The notes below the pieces were generated by a model. That model was not told the origin of the DNA, ran no database searches, and saw nothing but the letters and a program-made list of their open reading frames with translations. Below are positions 53,901 to 60,002 of a stretch of DNA of 64,000 nt, in pieces. The position numbers and the translations under genes are program-made. The stretch's first letter is position 1. The number at the start of each line of letters is the position of its first letter. Origin of the DNA: Otis tarda (taxonomy: Eukaryota; Chordata; Aves; Otidiformes; Otididae); the NCBI GenBank assembly GCA_026413225.1, contig CM048552.1, forward strand, positions 137,157,053-137,221,052, written 5' to 3'.

Positions 53901-56900
53901 GGAAATTTGTACTTATTTGCTGTATGTTTCCACACTCCGTTTGACAAGCAAGTAGTCACAATATACTGCTTTACACTTGTGACATACTGTAGCATTTTAA
54001 TTTTCTACTTTGTAGATTTTAATCCATTGCAGCACATTCCATCACCCACACTGTGCAGTAACAGTAGATATTTCACCAGCCAAGGGAGAACGAACACAAA
54101 GATATTTAGTAGAGACAAAAGCCCTACAGAAATGCCAGCAAGCTAAGGGGAAGGAATGCATGATAAATGAAGAATGCAACCACAGAGATAACTGGTAGGG
54201 GCAATGAGCTTTGTGCAGTTCCACTCAAAAGCTGAAAGCTGATTACTTCCGTACAACATACTTGGCAGAATAAGGCTACTATTTTAAAGCAACTAACGTG
54301 CTTTTGCTAAATAACAGACCATTGTAAGAGCCGCTAGCCCGGGACAGCAAAACTGCCCTTACTGCAATTGCTGTTCTCTAGTTGGAAGGTTAGTTACCCA
54401 GATTTTCTACACTTAATTAACATCAAACCCCAGCTCACTTCTGATGTTCAGAAATACTGCATTCTATGCACCAACAGATGTTCAGCATTACCAGCTAAAA
54501 AAATGTTTGTGCTACTGAAAAAAAACCACCACACCAAAAAACCCACCCCATTAAAACCCCCACCACTATATCTTTTCCTTGCAATAACACACAAGAAGAG
54601 AACAGTTTTGAAAAACACACAGAAAAGGTATGTCAGAAAACTGAACCAAAAACATTTAATACAATCTTCACAGAACCAGTAGCTCTGCTAAACTAAACAG
54701 TTTAGAACTAAATTGTGTTGTCCTTCATTCAGCAACTGTGATTATCACTGGACTATTGAGAGGTAGGGGTTAAGCCTGTGACCAAAGAGGACACTGAGGG
54801 GTTTTCGTTTTGCCCTTTTTTTGCCCAATTATTTAACTTTTATTAGGTAAGAGTCACTGGTATTCATATGCAGTATTTTCAATGCAGACTTTCATTCCCG
54901 TTACAAATCCTGAAGATTTAGCTGTGTATCTCTAACATGCTCGCACCAATTTAATTTTATTTTAAAGTCTGTATTGCATCCAAGTGTGGGTAAATTTTCC
55001 AAGAACAACAAAATGGCAAATTGCCTATAAAGCTTCCAATCCCTGCCAAGACATATGACAGCATTAGTTTCCCTCAAAGAAAAAGTCACTATATTATGAA
55101 AAAAATGAGGCAAAAGTATTGAACTTTTAAAAATCCTTCTTCTAAGAGATCTAAAAAACTGGCAAAATAGACAAAATTGAAAAGAAAAAAAAAGAAAAAT
55201 CTTAACTTAAAAAAATTTAAAACTAAGGTTTTCAAAGGTAACTATACAGAATCTTCTGAGTGTTAGTCAATTTTAACAAGAGAATGTTCTATCAGCACAA
55301 ATTAAAATAAAAGTACATAAAATTACTGTGTTCAAGTCATCATCTATAGCTACACTATTGTCCTGAATATGTGGCAAATTGTTTGAAAACAATGAGGTTA
55401 AATGATGACTTGCTAAACTATACTAGTAGACAGTATTTTTAAAATACTCCTAAATAAGAATAGATTACTTTTACGAAGCCATAAGAAAGACTGCAAGACT
55501 GACCTTCACAGAAGAAATACTTACAGTAAGCAATTAGACTGAAGGACTTAGTGAAGAATTAATCTATTTCAAGTAAATTTTTAAACTTATTTTTTATCAG
55601 TTTTTTTTTTTCAGTCTCAACATTTATTTTTATGTAGCCTTTTGTTCAGCTCTGAACATTTTAATTTATCTCACAAGATTTTCTACATTCTTTCCTCACA
55701 CTGTGTTCATGACTTCAGTGTACTGAACTTAGAACACAGGTATGCAAAGCTCCCAATGTACTGACAGAGCAAGGCTGATATAAACCAAGTGTAAACTAAA
55801 AGATTGTTTATATTGAGGTTTGAGAAGAAGGGGAAAAAATGTAAAACAGTTCAATTAAACTACTGCAATTTATACAAGTGTAGAACAGGGCTGACATTTA
55901 GCTTTATCTCTGCAAACAAGTATAATAATCTTATGATAAAGTCTTATGTTTACCTAAGTTTTTATTATCTGTGAACTACTCAATAGTAAGCAGATTAGTC
56001 TTCCTAAAAGACAGTTCAGCTAGGAGGCTGGTTACAGCTCTACTTTAAAAAACTTTAATCACAAAAGTAAAAGCTAAAATTAAAAAAAAAAAAAAAACAC
56101 ACACCATCAGATTTATCTTTAATTACCTTTTCTTGGCCTCTTCATATTGCCAGTTCAGTCTTACTTTGTCTACAAGTCTTGTTTTGTCATCGAACCCAAA
56201 CTTCTGCAGAGTTGAAGAAAAAAAGCATAGGAGAAAAGAGAGGGAGAAACAAGAATTTAAAAACACTCTCACAGTAAAGCAAGGGATAAATTAGTCTCCC
56301 TTACTATACTCACGAATAGATCTCAATGCTTTAAGTAACAACATAATCAAAATCAATTTTACACTTTAGAAATACAAAACTCATTTACTGCTAAAAGTAC
56401 AAAAGATAAACAAGCCCTTTCAGTAAGTTATGATCCTGGAAATCAAGGGTTAGCAAATAGAATCACTTATGAATCAAAGCTTTTCAACTTTATCCAAGCC
56501 TAAAATACAAAGAGTACTTTTAATTGAAATATTTTACTATTTGATGCAGCTATTTCATTGATAGTTTAATGAGAAGTAATTCAGATTACATTCCCTGCAG
56601 TAAGATGTGTTACCCAGCACTGACATCATTAGTGTATTTTAAATAGCATTACAAAAACATCATCTGATCCTTGGACTTCTCGTACAATAAGCATTTATGC
56701 TAGAACTCATACTGTATACTGTCCAGTTTCTACAGCAACTTCTCTTCATCTCAGGGCATCAGCAGTTCCCCTCTTCAGATGTCTGTGCACAGTCTAATAG
56801 TTAGAATCCAAGTGTCTAAGTGCATGGCTGCATCTCTGGATTTCCCATCCGACTGCTGCTTCCACTCTCTCCATCACCAGACATGTAAAAAAATCCGTCT

Positions 56901-59900
56901 CTTATCTACTCATATTCCACTACTAATAATTCAGGAAAACAAATAACATCATTATGTATTTTATTTTCCTAACAAAAAATCTATACCTGATATACTTTTC
57001 AGACTATACTTGGCCTCTCTTGAATGCGTATTGTGAATGGGAAAAAGCCCCTATTTTCCTCTCTGTAATTCGTTTTGGAATTTAATAATCACATCCACCA
57101 TCAGTCCAAAAGATGACATCCCAAAGGCATCATCTACCTAATACACTGATCGACAGTCTAGCCTTAGCTAAGTTTTCTTAGATGCTTTAGGAGCGTATCT
57201 CCTTATCTGTAGCAGCCCTCTGTAGACACCCAACTTGGCAACTAACTAGTCTTCAGAGAAAAAAGACAACAGAGAAAAAATGGGATGATAAAAGTCAATG
57301 ACCAAAAAGTTATATAGTTCAATAAAAAATTCTAGCCTAATGTGGAGTAACATCCAACTACAGTACTACAAACCACAAACAGGTTGTCTTATTGCTTTGT
57401 TGTCAATCTCCTCCACAGAAGCAAGTGTTTTATTGCTCAAGAACAGCTAGATTGCCATAGTGCAAGCCAAACTTTTACTATTTGGAACACATCATTTCTT
57501 TTACACAGAACTATTTCCAAGGAATACTAATATGTTCTTCTCAAATATCACATTTAAAGGCATATTTGAGCATAAAGGTATGACAGACTAGATCACAAGT
57601 TTTGTTAGTTTTTAATACAAATACTTCGGGACTCTAACAAATACTTCACTTATCTCGGACAGAGGAAAGGAACAGAGGTCTATCCTACATCTTTGACATG
57701 CATTAATAGGTTCAAGGCCATCTAAGAAACTTAAAGGTGTACAAGTCCATGGGATCTGATGAGATGCATTCACAGGTCCAGAGCTAACTGGTGGACGAAG
57801 TTGCCAAGCTGCTGTCCATCATATTTGAGAAATCGTGGCAGACTGGTGAGGTTCCCGCTCACCGGAAAAGGGGAAACATAACCTCAATTTTTTTAAAAGA
57901 GAAAAAAGGAAGACCTGGGGAACTACAGGCCAGTCAGTCTGACCTCTGTGCCTGACAAGGTCACGGAGCAGATCCTCCTGGAAACCATGTTCAGGCACAC
58001 GGAACATAATGAGGTCACCGGTGACAGCCAACATGGCTTCACTAAGGGCAAATTATGCCTGACAAATTTAGTGGCCTTCTATGACAGCGTTACAGTGTTG
58101 GTGCATAAGGGAAGAGCAACTGACACCATCTACCTAGACGTGTGCAAAGCATTTGATGCTGTCCCACACGACATCTTGATCTCTAAACTGGAGAGACATG
58201 GATTTGTTGGATGGACCACTAGGGGGATAACAAATCAGCTGGATGGTCGCACTCAAAAGAGTTGTTGTCAATGGCTTGATGTTCAAGCGAAGATGAGTGA
58301 CAAGTGGCATTCCTCAGTGGTTGGTATTGGGATCAGTGCTGTTTCACATCTTTGTCGGCGAGAGGGACAGTGAGAAAGAGTGCACTCTCAGTAAGTTCGC
58401 CAACACCACCACTGTGTGGTGCGGTCAACATGCTAGAGGGTAGGGATGCCATCCGGAGGGACCCTTACAGGCTGGAAAGGTGGGCCCATGAGAACCTCAT
58501 GAAGTTCAATAAGGCCAGGTGCAAGGTCCTGCACACACGTCGGGGCAATCCCAGGCACAAATACAGGCTGGGCGGAGAATGGATTGAGAGCAGCCCTGAG
58601 GAGAAAGAGTTGGGGGTACTGGTGGACAAGAAGGTCAACACGAGCTGGCAATGTGTGCTTGCAGCACAGAAGGCCAATCACACCCTGAGCTGCATCAAAA
58701 GAAGCACGGCCAGCAGGTCAAGGGAGGTGACTCTACACCTCTATTCTGCTCCGGTGAGACCCCACCTGGAGTACTGCATCCAGCTCTGGAGCCCCCAACA
58801 CAAGAAGGACGTGGACCTGTTGGAGTGAGTCCAAAGGAGGGCCACGAAGATGATCAGAGGACTGGAGCACCCTGTTCCTATAAGGACAGGCTGAGAGAGT
58901 TGGGGGGGGGGGAAGACCTTATAGTGGCCTTCCAACATCTTTAGGGGGCCTACGAGAAAGCTGGACAGCAACTTTGACAAGGGCATGTAGTGACAGGACA
59001 AGGCGTATTGCCTTTAAACTGAAAGAGGGTAGATTTTGATTAGATATAAGGAAGACATTATTTACTATGAGGGTGCTGAGGCACTGGAACAGGTTGCCCA
59101 GGGAGGCGGTAGATGCTCCATCCCTGGAAATATTCAAGGCCAGGCTGGATGGGGCTTTGAGCAACCTGGTCTAGTGGAAGGTGTCCCTGCTCAGGGCAGG
59201 GGAGTTGGAACTAGATGATCTTTAAGGTCCCTTCCAACCCAAACTATTCTATGATACTATGAACGATGATGACAAGTATGATAAAAACAACATTAAAAAA
59301 AGAAACACAAAAAAAAAAAACCCCAACCAACAAAACATCCGTCACTACTACCAAAATACTAACATCACATCCTGCTGCACAATCAGGTCTCTACTGCAAC
59401 TTCAAGCTGGCTAAAATGTTTTCTTCCTTGCTGTATCATTATAAGTATCAGTAAGTTAGAGGTGGTAACAAGAAGAGAAGAGGTCCATGGACACCGCAGC
59501 AAGAGCTGTTACTCGAAGATGAACCACAGTCACCAAAGTGATGATGCAAGAAGGGCTCTGCCAGGCTGGCTGAATCCGGGAGCTGATTTTTCCTAGCACT
59601 GACCTGCAAGCATGCTGCTACGCCCCTGTGCCACACTTAAGTAGCAGAATTGCAAAGCCCAGCACTCACTACTGCCATCACATGCTCTGGAAACAATAAG
59701 CAAACGCAACTCCCTTGCCACCAATATTGCTTTGGATTTTTTGTTCTGCTGCAGCCAGTACCTCTTAAATTAAAACAAAAAATAATAATGTATCACTATG
59801 GTACAAAAGCAGCTTATTTTCTACAGCAAACGTCTCGCATAGGATCACATACCTCTCCAGTGATGTCAGTTTGAGAACAAGCATCGCAGTGTTGTTGAGG

Positions 59901-60002
59901 TAAACAGGAGTCGCTGAACGAAGTAGAATTGTGCTGGAGATCCTGCAGGGAATCTGTAATACAACAGCTATTCCTGAATCCATCTGTTAACTTGGCTAGG
60001 CT
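18592..60002 (-). CDS. WWC3: WWC3, C-terminal 923 residues (17 exons, 5' end outside window)
   Basis: Scaffold protein of the WWC/KIBRA family. Family knowledge: cytoplasmic, promotes LATS kinase activation in the Hippo pathway and so restrains YAP. Seventeen minus-strand exons with AG/GT borders join without a frame break into 2772 nt (923 aa plus TGA). Counting from the first residue in the window: coiled coils about 55-187, Ser-rich linker 187-420, C2 domain about 436-565, coiled-coil/acidic segment 594-643, basic segment with FVRNTLERR near 770, Leu/Arg/Glu-rich coil 784-901, C-terminal PDZ ligand ADDV. Assigned to WWC3, not KIBRA/WWC1 or WWC2, because the linker reads [10 protein letters not shown], the coil reads [13 protein letters not shown] and the end reads [12 protein letters not shown]; the paralogs differ at all three as I remember them. 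Human WWC3 is about 1090 aa, so roughly 170 N-terminal residues including the WW region are missing to the right. No internal stop or frameshift seen: it looks functional. Confidence 0.95.
18659..20142 (-). other. WWC3 intron (last)
   Basis: AT-rich intron. Contains a broken A run of 35 nt at 19013-19047 (two G inside), another A run around 19359-19376, and T/ATTT-rich sequence at 19890-19925. No exon or transposon recognised. Confidence 0.85.
20143..20270 (-). CDS. WWC3: WWC3 coding exon
   Basis: 128 nt; acceptor CTGTTTTCAG, donor CTTTTAG|GTAAGT. Encodes [39 protein letters not shown] and QTF plus AG of Arg. The K-Y-LRGQ--KEP-VQ-FRE motif near the C terminus is shared by WWC1-3. Confidence 0.95.
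20271..21004 (-). other. WWC3 intron
   Basis: Nothing recognised except an A run passing into an A/C-rich tract at 20742-20780, one of a set of similar tracts in this gene. Confidence 0.85.
21005..21232 (-). CDS. WWC3: WWC3 coding exon, C-terminal coiled coil
   Basis: 228 nt, 76 codons, phase 0. Encodes [56 protein letters not shown] and [20 protein letters not shown], then [21 protein letters not shown] is the most conserved block of the family. The acceptor is a tandem CAGCAG; I place the border after the second, which gives the remembered KQSCR junction. Confidence 0.95.
21233..22239 (-). other. WWC3 intron
   Basis: Contains a more GC-rich patch with an open frame on the plus strand (21619-21900, starting [11 protein letters not shown]). 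No family recognised; see findings. Otherwise AT-rich and featureless. Confidence 0.8.
22240..22332 (-). CDS. WWC3: WWC3 coding exon, aPKC-binding-like segment
   Basis: 93 nt, 31 codons, phase 0; acceptor CCTAATTAG, donor AAGCAG|GTATAC. Encodes [17 protein letters not shown] and [14 protein letters not shown]. The equivalent FVRNSLERRSVR stretch in KIBRA is the reported atypical PKC-binding region, so a similar role is likely here. Confidence 0.95.
22333..23657 (-). other. WWC3 intron
   Basis: AT-rich, no transposon, exon or RNA gene recognised. Confidence 0.8.
23658..23822 (-). CDS. WWC3: WWC3 coding exon
   Basis: 165 nt, 55 codons, phase 0 both ends; donor TGCAGA|GTGAGT. Encodes [31 protein letters not shown] and [27 protein letters not shown] and [14 protein letters not shown] are conserved through all WWC proteins. 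A run of 28 T on the sense strand lies about 20 nt before the acceptor. Confidence 0.95.
23823..25040 (-). other. WWC3 intron with long homopolymer
   Basis: Carries an uninterrupted run of 28 A on plus (T on the sense strand) at 23844-23871, beginning about 20 nt before the 3' splice site, and a further A run at about 24009-24022. No transposon recognised. Confidence 0.85.
25041..25200 (-). CDS. WWC3: WWC3 coding exon
   Basis: 160 nt; acceptor TAACTTCAG, donor CTAAAG|GTAACG. Encodes [39 protein letters not shown] and MQPPPLK. The [19 protein letters not shown] block is WWC3-specific as I recall it; Pro/Ser-rich linker with no enzyme motif. Confidence 0.94.
25201..25961 (-). other. WWC3 intron
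   Basis: Contains the A run at 25371-25391 followed by an A/C-rich tract to about 25420, and a C run near 25491-25498. Nothing else recognised. Confidence 0.85.
25962..26113 (-). CDS. WWC3: WWC3 coding exon, acidic coiled coil
   Basis: 152 nt; acceptor CCTTTCAG, donor AGAAAG|GTAAAA. Encodes [19 protein letters not shown] and a strongly acidic helix ([19 protein letters not shown]), ending QAEAVSE. The DAV-ALL-T-A-L motif is common to WWC1-3; heptads suggest a coiled coil. Confidence 0.95.
26205..26285. repeat. A run plus A/C-rich tract
   Basis: About 80 nt of A runs broken by C or CC (ACCAACCAACCAAAC and similar). The longest of at least nine tracts of this type and polarity in the window. 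Confidence 0.85.
26396..26530 (-). mobile_element. Old CR1 LINE 3' fragment
   Basis: Diverged match to the CR1 3' region in reverse orientation: AGAGACCTCTGGAGGTAGCC, then AGGTTGCTCAGG and TCTCCAAGGATG followed by CAACCTCTTGAAA. No coding left. Older than the copies at 8.7, 47.2 and 57.7 kb, judged by eye from divergence. It lies in sense orientation to WWC3, in an intron. Confidence 0.7.
26745..26912 (-). CDS. WWC3: WWC3 coding exon, end of C2 domain
   Basis: 168 nt, 56 codons with the donor AAAACA|GTATGG. Encodes [18 protein letters not shown] and HWYSVQIF (last C2 strands), then a polar tail [15 protein letters not shown]. The donor is not certain: AAT|GTAACT 18 nt earlier (exon boundary 26763) is also in frame. 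I chose the later one because the +5 base is G and the residues KT match human WWC3 at this junction. Confidence 0.87.
27892..27920. repeat. Inverted repeat, 13-bp arms, 3-nt loop
   Basis: Left arm TTAATTAGAAAAT, loop ATT, right arm exact reverse complement. In a WWC3 intron, so the transcript can form this AU-rich hairpin. Confidence 0.95.
28796..28822. repeat. Inverted repeat, 10-bp arms, 7-nt loop
   Basis: Left arm ATGTGATTGC, loop AAGAAAG, right arm exact reverse complement. Same intron as the 27.9-kb hairpin. Confidence 0.95.
29939..29996. repeat. Poly-A (31) plus CAAA repeat
   Basis: 31 consecutive A at 29939-29969, then CCC and about five AAAC units. Longest homopolymer in the window; intronic. 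No retroposed body is recognisable upstream, so I do not call it a SINE or retrocopy tail. Confidence 0.9.
30984..31176 (-). CDS. WWC3: WWC3 coding exon, C2 domain core
   Basis: 193 nt; acceptor TTTCCAG, donor CTGTTG|GTAAGT (strong). Encodes [38 protein letters not shown] and [17 protein letters not shown], ending EELL. The [13 protein letters not shown] strand-loop-strand is the C2 core. Few Asp residues occupy the usual calcium-loop positions, consistent with the WWC C2 not being a classical Ca-dependent site (inference). Confidence 0.95.
31177..33638 (-). other. WWC3 intron
   Basis: No exon or recognised transposon. A somewhat GC-richer stretch at about 31410-31560 could be an old repeat but I cannot assign it. 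Confidence 0.75.
33639..33725 (-). CDS. WWC3: WWC3 coding exon, C2 domain
   Basis: 87 nt; acceptor TTTTCCAG, donor AAAAT|GTAAGC. Encodes [17 protein letters not shown] and [11 protein letters not shown], the second and third strands of the C2 domain. The [10 protein letters not shown] core matches human WWC3 as remembered. Confidence 0.93.
33726..34733 (-). other. WWC3 intron
   Basis: Short TG-repeat near 34050-34072; otherwise nothing recognised. Confidence 0.8.
34734..34808 (-). CDS. WWC3: WWC3 coding exon, start of C2 domain
   Basis: 75 nt; acceptor CCTGCAG, donor TTTTCT|GTGAGT. Encodes [18 protein letters not shown] and then QIHVGF, the first beta strand of the C2 domain. Short exon, but phase and neighbours fix it. 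Confidence 0.92.
34809..35671 (-). other. WWC3 intron
   Basis: AT-rich; contains a short CR1 3' tail piece at 34961-35034 and nothing else I recognise. Confidence 0.8.
34961..35034 (+). mobile_element. CR1 LINE terminal fragment
   Basis: About 75 nt matching the extreme 3' end of CR1 on the plus strand: TTGGACTTGAT, GATCTTAAAGGTCTTTTCCA and ATGATTCCAGGGTTCTAT. Antisense to WWC3, severe 5' truncation. Part of the 3' region is duplicated or drifted between the first two blocks. Confidence 0.8.
35672..35792 (-). CDS. WWC3: WWC3 coding exon, basic Arg-rich segment
   Basis: 121 nt; acceptor CCATGACAG, donor CAAAAG|GTCAGG. Encodes [19 protein letters not shown] then [20 protein letters not shown]. 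The SDSGV-E motif just before the C2 domain is shared by WWC1-3. Arg cluster plus RRVSA is a plausible basophilic kinase site (inference). Confidence 0.93.
35793..41782 (-). other. WWC3 intron, 6.0 kb
   Basis: Holds G/T-rich tracts at about 37765-37835, 41266-41340 and 41604-41640, A runs with an A/C-rich tract at 38980-39055, and an unexplained sense-strand ORF (37279-37533). No recognised transposon or RNA gene. Confidence 0.75.
41783..42357 (-). CDS. WWC3: WWC3 large Ser-rich linker exon
   Basis: 575 nt, the largest coding exon here; enters in phase 2 and ends GGTGGAG|GTGAGT. Encodes [11 protein letters not shown], then three degenerate copies of SSRGSLA (about 42252-42330), then [14 protein letters not shown] and a linker rich in Ser, Pro and Leu ([20 protein letters not shown]). 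It is likely disordered and heavily phosphorylatable; the many SP and R-S/T-x-S sites fit regulation by proline-directed and basophilic kinases (inference). The [10 protein letters not shown] segment is one of the best WWC3 diagnostics. No membrane or enzymatic motif. Confidence 0.95.
42358..43485 (-). other. WWC3 intron
   Basis: No transposon recognised. The part nearest the large exon is less AT-rich than other introns and has open frames (for example 42747-43100 minus) without family signatures. Confidence 0.75.
43486..43575 (-). CDS. WWC3: WWC3 coding exon, coiled coil end
   Basis: 90 nt, phase 2 in and out; acceptor AATTATAG, donor AAAAG|GTGAGTT. Encodes [18 protein letters not shown] followed by [11 protein letters not shown]. 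It completes the long coiled coil; the LEE-T-LT-YL-SQLKS pattern is conserved across WWC proteins. Confidence 0.94.
43576..46566 (-). other. WWC3 intron
   Basis: AT-rich, no exon, transposon or RNA gene recognised. Confidence 0.8.
46567..46809 (-). CDS. WWC3: WWC3 coding exon, coiled coil
   Basis: 243 nt, phase 2 in and out. Encodes [19 protein letters not shown], then a heptad-rich Glu/Arg/Lys/Leu stretch ([15 protein letters not shown] and [18 protein letters not shown]), ending GATE plus AG of an Arg codon before GTTTGAG. The L-D-E-WPG motif is a WWC family signature. The acceptor has overlapping AGs (AAAGAG); only the upstream one keeps the frame. Confidence 0.94.
46810..56126 (-). other. 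WWC3 intron, 9.3 kb
   Basis: The largest complete intron. It holds a CR1 piece at 47207-47424, a G/T-rich tract at 46977-47020, an A/C-rich tract at 54517-54564 and an ORF of unknown origin at 51658-51927 on the sense strand. The exons on either side join in phase (AAKK-R|VSN type junction), so no coding exon is missing inside it. Confidence 0.85.
47207..47424 (+). mobile_element. CR1 LINE 3' fragment
   Basis: About 0.22 kb of the CR1 3' end on plus, antisense to WWC3. Blocks include CACTGGAACAGGTTGCCCAG, GAGGTGGTGGATGCCCCATC, GAGCAACCTGATCTAGT, TTGGACTAGATGACCTTTGA and the terminal repeat ATTCTATGATTCTATGATTC. Well preserved, so comparatively young; carries only the very end of ORF2 and the 3' UTR. 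Confidence 0.95.
56127..56203 (-). CDS. WWC3: WWC3 coding exon
   Basis: 77 nt. Encodes [16 protein letters not shown] then NWQYEEAKK, and ends in the first two bases of an Arg codon (AAAAG|GTAATT). It opens the second coiled coil. Acceptor is TCTGCAG with AAG directly after it, so the first Lys codon may be skipped if the second AG is used (exon then ends at 56200). Confidence 0.93.
57705..59263 (+). mobile_element. CR1 LINE, 5'-truncated, about 1.56 kb
   Basis: Longest CR1 copy in the window, antisense to WWC3. It begins inside the ORF2 reverse transcriptase (block TACAAGTCCATGGGATCTGA; GNLTS-type region, then YRPVSLTSV-equivalent nucleotides) and runs to the 3' end TTCTATGATACTATGAA. Visible protein pieces: [25 protein letters not shown] (RT motif with catalytic Asp, 58131-58172), [12 protein letters not shown], then in another frame [60 protein letters not shown]. 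The region where FADD should stand reads as FANT, so the second catalytic motif looks lost. Two main open pieces (57948-58373 and 58304-58828) plus stops near the end: dead copy. Confidence 0.95.
59294..59337. repeat. A/C-rich tract
   Basis: A runs interrupted by C, then CCCCAACCAACAAAAC, 30 nt beyond the CR1 3' end. It may have grown from the target site or tail of that insertion, but similar tracts occur elsewhere in the gene without a CR1. Confidence 0.7.
59853..60002 (-). CDS. WWC3: WWC3 coding exon (first in window)
   Basis: 150 nt, 50 codons, phase 0 at both ends; acceptor TTCTCCTGTAG, donor GAG|GTATGTG. Translation starts [13 protein letters not shown] and ends [12 protein letters not shown]. 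The SLA-L-DGFR and SQTDI-G motifs are shared by all WWC proteins and lie between the first and second coiled coils. Cys/Gln/Ser-rich, probably flexible. Confidence 0.93.

Larger units (their letters stand above)
56204..59852 (-). other. WWC3 intron with long CR1
   Basis: Most of the right half is the antisense CR1 at 57705-59263, followed by an A/C-rich tract at 59294-59337. The left part is AT-rich with nothing recognised. Confidence 0.85.

Noticed and set aside
58433-59164. Minus-strand ORFs
   Set aside because: Shadows of the plus-strand CR1 ORF2.
18592-60002. Assignment to WWC1 (KIBRA) or WWC2
   Set aside because: The [12 protein letters not shown] block is shared by all three, but [10 protein letters not shown], the C2 sequence ([13 protein letters not shown]) and the end IPPLPADDV fit WWC3; WWC1 and WWC2 have different linkers and ends.
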